Below, piece after piece: positions 10,201 to 20,801 of a DNA stretch of 64,000 bases (positions are counted from its first letter, which is position 1; every line of letters starts with the position of its first letter). Source of the stretch: Proales similis (taxonomy: Eukaryota; Rotifera; Eurotatoria; Ploima; Proalidae). The stretch covers positions 868,001-932,000 of the forward strand of contig JAGVRJ010000007.1 in NCBI GenBank assembly GCA_019059635.1. Reading direction: 5' to 3'. Both the position numbers and the translations under genes were made by a program. The notes beneath the pieces were generated by a model. It saw only the letters and a list, made by a program, of their open reading frames with translations, did no database searches and was not told where the DNA came from.

Positions 10201-11708
10201 TTAGAAATTTCTCTCCTCTGGTTGGTAATAGGGCATTCCCAGATGCTCGAATATGTCTCTCTCAGAGTGAACCGGCAGCTGCTTTCCTTCTTCGCCTTTT
10301 TTTTAAAACACTTTTGAATAAAGCGCTTTTCAAATGCTCATCACCATGAATCTTTACCAGACTCGTCTACTTCTCTTAGACCGTACTGACTCAGTTTGAG
10401 ACCTTTTGATTTGGCGATGTGCGAAATTTCTTGCAGAAACTCCTCATTTCCAGTCATATAAAGCAGGCCGCAATAGTAGTGGTCTTTGGGCACAATTCTG
10501 GAGACAAGTGTCAGCTGGAACTTTTTAAAATAGAAAATGAATCACGCATACTTGAATTCGATCTTGTGCGAAGTTGAACCTGGCCTCAGCTGGAATGTTC
10601 CCTTTTAAAATGAAAATTTATTAATTACAGTAGTCAACGGCTCCGATCAATTGGTGATTGGTGCTTACAACGAAATCTATACTGCCCTGAGAGATCTTGT
10701 CATTTATGTAGCCAGCGTCTGTGAGGCGATCAATGAGCGCTTCGAGCAGAAATCCTGGATCGCTTTTATTTTTAACACTGGACTCTTCGTCATCGTCGGG
10801 CAGCGAGCTGCTCGTCAGCTCGTCGTCATCCGACACGAACAAGTCATGAGTTAAAAGTACTTGAATAAAGTCAATCTCCTGAGCACCTCGGCGATAACTG
10901 CCGCACACTTTGACTGTGAATCGAGGATCAACCTCTTCGGCTTCGGATTTAATCAATTCCTTCGAAAGGCTTTTAACAAGCACTAAACTCGTAGAATTTG
11001 TTTCAAACTGACTTCAATTTCGGCCACTTCTTCTCTTTGAATTGTTGTCTCAAGCTCTCCCAAGTGTCTTTGTGAGAATTCTAAATAAGCTTCGAGCTTG
11101 CTTAATTAAGAATGAAACGGCTACCCCAAGCCGACTTTTTGCCCATGAGTCAGTTTCTCAGGTGACTTTTTCAGGTCAGAAACGCTTTTGATTCCTTCTT
11201 TGATCAACTTGTGCGCCGTTTTGGGTCTATTGGAATTGTTGATTTTGAAAACGGCAACGATTAATTGCAAAGCGTTACCCGATTCCCGGGACTCTTTCTA
11301 AATCTCTGATCGAAGCGACTTCTTCAGGGTCTTCATCCTTCTTTGTTTTGATCGGATTCGGCAAGGCACTTTCGAAAGACTGAAATTTACCTGGTCGTGT
11401 GTTTTCCCGGTTTGGAGTATCTCATCAATACGCTCCGAGATGCCTTTGCCAATGCCGGGCTGTTAAAATGAGTCGAAATGCATATTGAGCTCCATTGAAA
11501 AAAGATAGAGAGCAACTACCAGCTCTTGGGCCTCTTTGCCCGTACTGATCGGCTTGTCGATTGAAACTAGAGTCCTAGCGGCTCTTTCATACGCCCGGTA
11601 CTTGTATGGCTCACCGCTTACGTCGCGCTCGTAGTAGGCAAGCTCGAGAAGTTTATTGGCCAAATAGCTGTTGGGATATTTATTCGGATAGAGTTGCGTT
11701 TTAGGCAT
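10201..11708 (-). CDS. DNA polymerase beta-like paralogue lacking catalytic residues
   Basis: Complete X-family polymerase architecture, about nine short exons (introns 50-70 nt), aligned by phase to polymerase beta from MPKTQLYPNK to LGMPYYQPEERNF. It has the 8-kDa domain, both helix-hairpin-helix motifs (GIGKGISERIDE, VPGIGPKTAHKL), CGSYRRG and a PKDHYYCGLLYMTG thumb. The key residues differ. The catalytic block, normally GDMDVLLTH, reads DFIQVLLTH, so both Asp (human D190, D192) are Phe and Gln. The third Asp (D256) is Glu. In the lyase site the Schiff-base Lys (K72) is Arg and K68 is Gly. The frame is otherwise open throughout, so this is not a broken pseudogene. I infer a non-catalytic DNA-binding or regulatory paralogue. 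It lies 340 bp downstream of the intact copy, in the same orientation. Confidence 0.85.
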
Positions 11709-12050
11709 TTTGGTTCAGGAAAGTATTCGACTCAAATAGTATCAAAGCAACAATTATTTTGATCTACACTCTAATTTAAAATAGAACTGACTGGTTCTTT
11801 GCGACTATTTATAGCTAACTCGACAAGCTGTCTTGCAACGCTCAGCTGTAGTTTAAAGCAAACGGGATTGGTCACTCAAATCATAAATTTTAAAAAGGAA
11901 AAACCAGCGATTTAATTATGCTGGGTAAATTTTTTTATTCAACTTTTGTTGGATGTTTGAATTATGCACAACTATTCAACTATCAGTTTAAGAATACAAA
12001 ACAAATTGAACTCTTGGCGTTCAAGAGCTAGAGAACGCAGCTTGCAAGAC

Positions 12051-13579
12051 CTAAAGTGAACGCTGGCTCGGCTCTTTGAAATCCATGTCCAAGTATCTAA
12101 AAATGTCCTCTTCTGAATTGGCCTCGAGCGGCTCGCCAGGCACACCTTGAGAATTCCAGATGCGCCGACAATTCGGGCGAATATAAACAGACAAAATTTG
12201 GCCAAATTTATTTACCCGATGCGCCCATTTTTCTTATTGAATATTCGTTCAGGATGTATCCCTTCTCTTGGGCGATTCGTCGCATTTCTCGGTTGAATAA
12301 ATCACTTCCGGTGAAATAAAGCACGCCAAAATAAAACTGGTCGTGCGGCAGCAGTCTTAATTGCATTTGTTAATTCAACATGAACTGAATCTCCACTGGT
12401 CTTAATTATTTGCATCTGGCACTATTTACCTTATGTCTATTCGTCGAGCGACCTTAAAATCAGGTAAACGACACACTCCCTTATGAGAGGTGTTGTTAGC
12501 TCAATCAAAATACTACTCAAGAATGGCAGAGCTTTTTTACTGCAAATTTGGTCTCTCCATGCGAGATTATGTCAATCACGAAATTGAAATCCTGCAGCTC
12601 TTTTACAACTTTGTCTAAAAGTGGCTTCGGGCTCTTCTCAGACTGAATAATAAGCTTCTCGTCGAGTTTTCGTTTCTTCGCCTTAGCCATCTTGCTAGAC
12701 GAGCTCGACACAAATGTCGGATGAGTGAGAAGCAAGTCAATATCACCGCTAGACTCTGTTCCTCTACGATAGCTTCCGCAGATTTCCGCTCGATATTGGC
12801 CACCATCAATCAGGGCAATTTTTTTCTTAATTAAATCCTACGATGATTGTTATTTGGATGAATTTGACACTGGGCGAGAGGCAAGAAATGCGGATTCAAT
12901 CAGCTTACGCTCATCAGGTTCATTTCGTCGCGAGGTATTCGCTGTTCAAAATCCTCAACATACCTACGCAAAATCGCAGTTCAAGTCACAACTCGCCAGA
13001 AACTGCCGCATAATAGACATTAAAATACTTACTTGAGCCCAATCTTTTGATGGTGATTAAGCCCACTCGGATCTTTTTTAAGATCATCAAGGCTACGAAT
13101 GCCCTCACTAACAAACTTTTGTGCGGCTGCTGGCCTATGCACAGCAACGGTTGAAGGTCAGGCATTCTATGCTATGCTTGCTTGACTGCAATTACCCAAT
13201 TCCAGTCACTCGCACCAATTCTTTGATTGCTGCTGCATCGTCGTTGTTTCTCACTTTTTCCAATTTACTGATTTTTCCGCTGGCCAGGAATTCTTCGATT
13301 TTTTTGCCGATTTTGTCGCCAACGCCGGCCTTTAGGCATTCGAAATGAAGCCAAGCAAAGAGATTAGCATTCGCTCACCAGACTTTTAATATCCTGAGCC
13401 GATTTGATAGCGGTCGGGTGTTCGATAACCGACCTCGCCGCCTTTCTGTACGCGTTGTACTTGTGAATTTGCCGATTTACGTTTCTTTCATAGTCGGCCA
13501 GTTCCGATAGCATGTTGGCCAGTTCATAGTTTGGTTTGTCACTTTGTAATTTCGCCTTTTTGGCTGCTGGCGTTGCCAT
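12051..13579 (-). CDS. POLB: DNA polymerase beta (base-excision repair)
   Basis: Gap-filling polymerase and 5'-deoxyribose phosphate lyase of base-excision repair. Start at 13579; the first exon (13379-13579) codes for [20 protein letters not shown], the polymerase beta lyase-domain hallmark. Later exons, joined by phase across introns of about 50-70 nt, give [13 protein letters not shown] (lyase lysines K68 and K72 kept), [42 protein letters not shown] (both catalytic Asp kept), RRIDIR (third Asp kept), [12 protein letters not shown] and a C-terminus ending EPSQRSL. All catalytic residues known for the family are present. A Lys/Ser-rich insert follows the LLLTH block. It is the upstream member of a tandem pair. 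Confidence 0.93.
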
Positions 13580-14414
13580 ATTGTTTTGACTTTTTCAAAT
13601 AGAAACTCAGGCTCCAGCTTCAAATAGAAACTCACTCTGAAAACCTACTTTAGTACTCGTAGTCGCGAATTCTACGCCGCATAATTTAACCTGCATGTCA
13701 GAGCATGATCACAACTTATTAATTATTCTTGTTCAATTTTAAATAAGCATTCAAGATCTGTCAGCATTCAAACGACCAAGGGTTGTTAACCAATCAGCAA
13801 AACTGGGGTCTATTTTTAAGTGGGCGGATAGTGTTTTATTTCTATGATCAGTTTCATGACCTTCAGGCTATTTGGGAATAGTCAAGATTCGGCAAAAATT
13901 CCAACGATCCATTTTCACGAAAACCTCCCACTTGATAAGGATAATTGGCGAATAAAGCAGAACATCAGACACATCTGTGTTAGTCTTTCCTCCCTCATCA
14001 ATGATAACATGCCGAATGAAACGATCGGTGGGAAATAATTCAAGGAAATCAGTGATTAGAAACTGGTTCTCGGCCATAAACGGATTCAAGAAGCATGCTT
14101 TCTTATTGATTTTTGATTGATGATGATTGCTTGAGTTTAATTGAACCAAGCCGAAGAGATTGATGCGTGAAATTCAAGACAGAACATGTAGTAATTGAAG
14201 CCAAATTGTCGAGCGTTAACAATAAGTATTAGAACTGCTCGGCTACCTGTCTCTTGAGCAGAGTCAATAAATCCGGCTTATTAGATTTATGGATGCACCG
14301 CTAATCAGGCGGCATTTTACCATGCAAATAATACAAAAGGGGCAATTTATTACTAAGCTCATTAGGGCTTCTTGCTTCAATAATACCCACGACCATTACA
14401 CCGGCCTCATCGAA

Positions 14415-14437
14415 CGCACACACACACACGCACACAG
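14415..14437. repeat. (CA)n microsatellite
   Basis: Imperfect CA/CG dinucleotide run in intergenic DNA upstream of the protocadherin gene. Confidence 0.85.
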
Positions 14438-15334
14438 AAAGACGCCAACACGCACGCAACCTCACACTCTTCTCTTTCGCTTTCACTCAAATAATCGCAT
14501 GCTCACCAGACCATCCAATTGGAAGAGTCTTAAGTGCTGGGATTGTTAGCTGAGCTAACATTGAGCGCTCATATGCTTGCGAAAGGATCGATTGGAAAGT
14601 CCTTTATATTTCTCATTTCCTACTTCAACTCAATGAGGTTTCAATAGTGTCAGAGCAGGAAAAAAGTCCAAAGCTTGGCCAATTATGAGCGTGCACAAGT
14701 TAACCAATTTTCCCACTCGTTTTTTCTCTCAATTTCTTAACTCATTTTCAACTTTCTTTTTTTGTTCTCTTCTATTTGCTTTTTGCTGCTGAGATAGAGG
14801 CCAAATTAGAAACTGGGCGACAAATCGATTAAGTTTCATGCAATTAATATCCAGTATTCATGCACTTGTGCGAGTGTGTTTGACTTGACTCTTATGGCTA
14901 TTGTGACCGCTTCAACCGCCAGCTTGTAACACGCTGCTCGATTTGCAATTTCTAATCTTATCCAGCCGCTATTTATTCGTTGATGAAGACCAATTGTTTG
15001 CTCGTTACATTTTGTTGCGGGAACCAATTGTGACCGCAAATTGAACGCGCTAATTCTGCCCACTTCTTTTTTGGCGACTTTTCCTCGCTCTCCCGTTGTA
15101 TTTGTGCTATTTATTAATATGTTGTTAAGCATCGAATTTCGCGCCACCTTATGGGTTCGGACCGTTCACATACTAAATTTGGTCATTCGATACAATCGCT
15201 TGCTGGCCTCAAGTCAAATGATTGCTGTTTGCTCGTGATTAATTTTTATGTTTTGTAAATATTTGTTTTATAAATATTGACGAGAACAAATTAAACAAGT
15301 TCACATCATTCGAGCAACAGAGCAAGCCTATCAG

Positions 15335-15350
15335 CATCATCATCATCATC
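15335..15350. repeat. (CAT)n microsatellite
   Basis: Five CAT units about 155 bp upstream of the protocadherin start codon, probably in its 5' UTR or promoter. Confidence 0.8.
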
Positions 15351-15503
15351 AAACGTACAAGTTTACGAAACACTTGACGCGCAACTTACTGTTGATGCCT
15401 TTTGACGAGCAATTTCTTCAGCAGATTTTAAACCAATGCCAAAATTTAGATTCAAAATCGCTCGAAGAACACAAAAGTCTTGACCTGAAGCCGGTTTTCA
15501 AAG

Positions 15504-18500
15504 ATGCGGTGCATAAGCTTCACCGTCATCAGGATTCTCTTGCTCCTTAAAACTTGTTCGGTCAATTCGATGATTCCGACTAGCTTCTACCACTCCAAAC
15601 CTGTCGTTTGTCAGACGGCACTTGTAAAGGAGCATTCAAGCTCAAGCTTAAATCGTGCTAATTATTCGACCGTGCCACCGATTATTGAGCACGCTTCAGT
15701 TTTCATAACAGACCTGAGGCTCTGCTCAAATACGCTTGCCAGTCAGGATTGGAAATTTCTCAGACATTTGTCCACCGAAGTAGAACGCGAGCTGTTCGAG
15801 CAGTTTTTCCATTTGACCGAGACGGGCCTCATTTACAGCAAAAGCGAGTTGGACAGAGAAGAGGTGTGTTGGACACTTTCACGCATCAAAGAGAGTAGAC
15901 CGAAAGGCATAAGCGATGGCACAATGTGTGACTGTAGATCAGTCGATTGTGAGCTGGATTTCGACTTTTTAGCGGTGCCAGAATGGGCCTCGAGTCAATC
16001 GCCAGCAATGCCGTTCCGCTTTAATTCTCGGCCCTCGTATGTGAAGATAAAGCAGAAAATTTCAATTCAGGACATTGACGACAATCCGCCATATTTCAAA
16101 GAGCAATATTTGATCCTGAACGTGACCGAAATCTACGGAGTTCGACGAGAGCCCGAGTTTGTCGATTCGACCAGCTTGAATTGTGCCAGAATTGAGCGAA
16201 CATTCAATCAAGAGCTGTTTGACATTTACGAAAAGCTTCTGCCTCTGCAGAACGCCCACGACGATGACGCGAGACCGAATCGAAACAACGCCTATTCACT
16301 TTATTTATTACGAAACGCAACGATTGAATACTTGAACGAGCTGAGGGCATTTGGTTCGATCGAGCTGAGCAAATTCTGGACAGAAAATTGGACAACAATG
16401 GCCGAGCCGTGCTCGGATAGATTCGGTCTACTCGATAGTTCGATAGAAGCGAATGAAAACGAAGACGACGACATTGACGAGGATCGATTTCTATTTCTGG
16501 TGGTCAAGTCAGCTTTGGATCGAGAAGAAAGAGAAGCTTACAATTTGATCTTGTTTGTCACCGAGTCGGAGAATACAAGTTTGACTAGAATTCCCAATCA
16601 AATCAATCAAACTCGGCCACATCGGCCAAATTATCAGTTTATTCGTCTAGCTATTGAGGACTTGAATGACAATCCGCCTGTGTTCGAGCAGGCCAATTAC
16701 AAGTTTAGTGTGCCCGAACCAGCCAGCTTTTCTAGCGGTCGCATCCATCAAGCGAAAGAAATAGCTGCCGATGATTATTCAGCTTCGCTTCAGAATATTT
16801 GCAGCCGGTTAAACAGAACACTGAAGGTGAAAGCGCACGACGTCGATAAAAGCCAAAATGGACAAGTGAGCTACAGAATTTTGAGACAGCTGAACCGTGC
16901 CTCTGTCAGCTCCTTTTTGGCGTCTACGTTGAACGCAAACAGAGAGAAACGTCACTCTGTCGACTCGTATTTTGTAATTGACTCGAACACAGGACAGTTG
17001 TCAGTTCAAGCCTGTGCCAAGGATTTGAGCAGTCAACACTTGAATCGGAGCGAGCTTCTCAGACTTCTGACGCCTATGGACAGAGAGACGTTCAGCAGTC
17101 ATTTGCTCGTGATCGAAGCCAGTGACATGAACGAACTTACGCCGCTTAAAAGTTTGACCACGGTCGAAATTAGCATCAAAGATCTAGACGACCACCAGCC
17201 GCGAATAATTCAAGTGCAAGCAAACTGCTTCCAAAGCGATAGACTAGAATCAGATGAGCTGAAGCATGGTCGAAGCGATTTGCAGCTAAAAATAACCGAT
17301 AAGCTTGTGGCCGGTTTTTCACTTGACTCTATGGTTGTGCTTGGCAACATTTCAGAAAACTCGTCGCCTGGAACCTGTCTGGGCCATTTGCTTGTGCAGG
17401 ATTTAGACATTGATCGAACCAATCTAAATCTGGAGCCGTTGCTGTTCGACGAGTATCGACGCCCGAGCACCGACTTTGTGTTTTCCGTGTCGAGCTCGTT
17501 CGAGTTTTTGAAAAAAAGCGAAACTCACCATTCAAACGTGTGGAGGCTGAATGTCTATTTAAACTTTACGCCGGACGCTGAGTCTCAACGCGTTCACAAC
17601 TACAAGTTCTACTTGAACGACCCGTCTGTGTGGAAATGCACCGAATACTCGCTGACTGTGTTTGTCCGCGACGAGAACGACAATCGACCCGAGTTCGAAG
17701 CAGACTCGTATCATTTTCAAGCGAACGTGTCATCTACTTCGCCAGAGCCAAGCAGCCTGATCGGCTTAATCAGAGCGTTTGATCGCGACTGTACTGACGT
17801 CAACTCAGTGGTCGCTTATCGCTTCGAGAATGGCGCCTCCACTTCGTTCGAACTCGAGGCTACAACAGGTCGTCTTTTCTACAAGTACACGCCTCAGCTG
17901 AGCAGAAACATCACCACCGTGATGAACGCAATCGCATTCAATCCGATGGCTGGTATCGCGCAACTGCCCAATCTGGAGACAATCGTATCGATTCGAGTCG
18001 ATATAAATCTATTCGCTGATAAGAGGACAATCAAATTCTTGCAGAGAGAGTACAATTTCTATGTTAACGAACATGACGACAAATTAATAAACTCGATGAG
18101 TTTTGACTCGCGAAAAAGCCACGAGCAAGTGAACACCGACCATGCTGTGGGCAATTTGAATGTTCACGGCTTCGGTCGTCGAAACAGAATTCAACTCGAA
18201 GCTTGCAGCGACCAGTATCCTTGCCGCATTGAACTGACCGCCAAACGATTTGGTCAAAGCACCGACCCGAGCAAATTGGGCATTTTCTACTTGAAAGATC
18301 TCTACTCGAACGTTCACAATCACACATTTAATCTTCAAGGCAGCAAAGTGTTTCTCAATCTCAACCAGATTGCCAATTTAGTCAAAATCGATCAATCAAA
18401 TGGCACCGTTTACTTGCTGAAGCCTTTGGACCGAGAAAGGATCAGCTCGATTACATTTTACGCAACCCTCCTCGAGTCAAATGAGCAAAAGCTGGACACG

Positions 18501-20471
18501 GCCAAAGTTCACATCGAAATTCTTGACATAAACGACTGTAAGCCAGTGTGCGTGTCGACGCTCTCTTGGAGGCCTGCTACTGATTTTGGCCTTTTGGATG
18601 CGTTTTCGGTCACAACTTCGATCACAGACTTTGAGTCGTTCGGTGTCTACAAGCTTCACTGCTACGACGAGGATCAGAATCAAAACTCGCTGCTAAGATT
18701 CAAACTCGATCTCATCATGGAAGCCGAATGGCACCAGTGCCTAGAAGATTGCGACTATAAACTATCCACTTTGGATCGGTTTGCGATCAAAGAAGACGGA
18801 AGTCTTGTCATTTTCAACGAACGCTCTTTAAAAGTGAAAACACTCGAGCGAATCTATCTGATTCGATTGATTGTGACCGACAACGGCTTGATCAAGCAAG
18901 AGAGTGTTTTCTATTTGTTGATTATGTGGTGCGGCAATAACAGCTCCAAAGCTGAATGTCTGGCTGACAGTGGACGCGGAGAAAACCTGAGCCTAAAGCA
19001 TCATCGAATCGAAAACCCAGCGTGGATCTTCAATCTCTTTTCTAGATCGATTCTAAATCACATTAGCAAATATTCGGCCACTTCGTCCCTTTCCGACTCG
19101 GCAACTCCGAGTCGAGCGAAATCGATTCAATCAAATTCTCTCTTGTACTTAACTCTTGTCTTTTTCTTCGTCTGAATCACATTTACTCTTTTCCTTATCC
19201 AAATGACCGGTTTGTACTCAGAGTTTTCTCACTAAATTCTAGCGCCCTTGTTTTCCGATTGCTCTCAATTTGTTTTAGGAAAATCGAATAAACGCTCGAG
19301 AGAAAGAAGTGAGATTTGATCTATCAAAAAGTGCCCAACTCCTCTACTTTTCTCTTTATCGCGCCTTCTATTGACTCTGATGTTTAAGCCTTCTTCTGAA
19401 TTATGCGTTTTGTCTATCCTGCGATTCAAATTATATTTTCAAGTGATTATTACCGTCAACTGGCCTTGAAGAGACTGAAGAATCACTGACGCATTTAACT
19501 CTTTCTCATAATTACTCGAATTTTATTCATTTGAAAGCATTGAACAGAATTTAATTGAGGTTGAGACCAGGCAACAAAACCCAATAGAGTGTGCGCTCAC
19601 GTAAGAAAAAGAAAAGAAGAAAGAATCAGAAATAGAGACAGAGCGTAAAAAAGCAAAGAAAACTGGCTAGGTGAAGAGAAGCTATCAGTCGGCCAAAATA
19701 GAGTTTCATCGTCGAAAATCACGCTCAGAATTAAAATGTTATGTAACTATTATCCAGACGGTCTGCAAAACCAGACTTATCAAACCAAGTGAGAAAACCG
19801 ACCCAATCATGCAAGTTTTCTAATTTTATTCGTTCTGGCCGGACATAGCTGTGATGCGTGCTGTTCGGGAAGACCGCAAACAGCTGCTGAGGCTTGCTGT
19901 AACCGTTCAATAGTGCTTCGTCTTGGATGGGCTTTACCGTATGATTGTCTAATATAGACACAATTTTTCTCACAATTCACTTTTCTCAGATCTATTCAAC
20001 TGATTGTTTCAACTGATCTAGGTTCATATTGTTGATGTTCTTGTTCGTCTGTTTTCTCATTTCTGTCATATTCTATGCGCTGGTAATTAAGCGAGGAAAG
20101 CTGGCATTTCTGAATCGAGCCCGCGGCAACCAAAGAGGTAAATATTTCAAAAATCAATTCAATTTAGATCGATTTCTATCGTTCGACCAGATCAGAGCAG
20201 CAGTCAATTTGTTTTCTCAACCAATTTCGATCGCAATGATCAACGGCCCAATTCGATGTTTTACAACTCGGAGCTCAAGCCCGAAGAGCTAGATGCCAAC
20301 AAACTGCCAAGTTATGCCGAGGTTTCGAGCATAAAAACTGAATCGTTGCCAACCTATGGATCGCTTCCAGCCCGCAGGAGCAATAGCAGCGGAAATATGA
20401 GCACGAATGACCGAGGCTCTCTTAACAATCAATTAAGCCTTCAGTCGGATCTGAGAACGGTCAACGAATAA
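15504..20471 (+). CDS. Protocadherin-like cell-adhesion protein
   Basis: Calcium-dependent adhesion receptor. The signal peptide (ISFTVIRILLLLKTC) and about six cadherin repeats are coded in one 3.6 kb exon. Calcium-linker motifs: DIDDNPPYF (about residue 190), DLNDNPPVF (about 386), DLDDHQPRI (about 560), DENDNRPEF (about 723) and DINDCKP (about 1008), with LDRE-type motifs between. The spliced form I propose joins 15504-19144, 20022-20137 and 20191-20471 (phases 2 and 1), giving about 1345 aa: a transmembrane helix FILLMFLFVCFLISVIFYAL, a basic stop-transfer KRGK and a roughly 110 aa cytoplasmic tail without catenin-binding features I recognise. If the 877 nt intron is retained, the frame instead ends at 19175 with a short hydrophobic C-terminus. 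The first exon is certain. The TM join rests on phase and a weak donor (TT|GTACTT). Confidence 0.85.
19287..19292 (+). terminator. Poly(A) signal inside the protocadherin intron
   Basis: AATAAA about 110 nt after the intronic stop at 19175, placed correctly to end a short protocadherin transcript before the transmembrane exon. AATAAA also occurs at 20467 (overlapping the long-form stop) and at 20504. Confidence 0.45.
19731..19973 (-). other. Orphan coding-like frame antisense within protocadherin intron
   Basis: 80 codons on the minus strand inside the proposed protocadherin intron, more GC-rich than its surroundings. An acceptor-like TTAG precedes DNHTVKPIQDEALLNGY, so it may be a terminal exon, but I find no upstream exon. 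No family recognised (contains LHDWVGFLTWFDKSGF). It could be a nested gene, a gene remnant or chance. Confidence 0.25.
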
Positions 20472-20801
20472 AGCTTGAGTCACGATTTGTTGAAATGTTT
20501 TCGAATAAAAACTCTCAATTTTTGCAATTTACTCTTGTCTCTTGAAACTTAGTCTCTTGAAAATGGCCAAAACGCGCAAAATACGATACTAGCTGGGTAG
20601 TTGACAACACGATACGGTGCTGCCGCTTGAGCAAGAATGAATTGCTACAATTTTGCTCAAGCTCCATCCCTCTGTTCTTGTTAATTTATGTTTATTATTG
20701 TAGGAAACATTCAGTTCGCTTTGCTTTCATGGTTGTTGGCAGACTGGACGAATAATTTATGCAGCTTAAATAAGTGAGTATATAAGTGAGCATTAAAAAT
20801 T
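20472..20801. other. Short intergenic interval
   Basis: About 330 bp between the protocadherin stop and the first usable ATG of the MAST gene. It includes the protocadherin poly(A) signal at 20504 and presumably the MAST promoter. Nothing else seen. Confidence 0.4.

Larger units (their letters stand above)
13580..15503. other. Intergenic, no gene recognised
   Basis: About 1.9 kb, AT-rich. Frames of 60-103 codons on both strands resemble no known family and have no consistent splice partners. It holds a CA microsatellite near 14415 and a CAT run near 15335. The right part is presumably the promoter and 5' UTR of the protocadherin gene. Confidence 0.45.

Noticed and set aside
11101-11140. 24-nt intron in the degenerate polymerase paralogue
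   Set aside because: A 57-nt alternative using a later acceptor keeps the same phase and aligns residue for residue with polymerase beta (GLGHLGELETTIQREEV), so the longer intron is correct.
11360-11400. 11-nt 'intron' in the same gene
   Set aside because: Using the next in-phase acceptor gives a normal 50-nt intron and a continuous KDEDPEEVASIRDLERVPGIG reading.
13868-14149. 93-codon minus-strand frame between POLB and the protocadherin
   Set aside because: No recognisable family, no splice partners, and frames of this length are common in AT-rich intergenic DNA.
14836-15147. 103-codon minus-strand frame upstream of the protocadherin
   Set aside because: No recognisable family, no splice partner or gene context; treated as chance.
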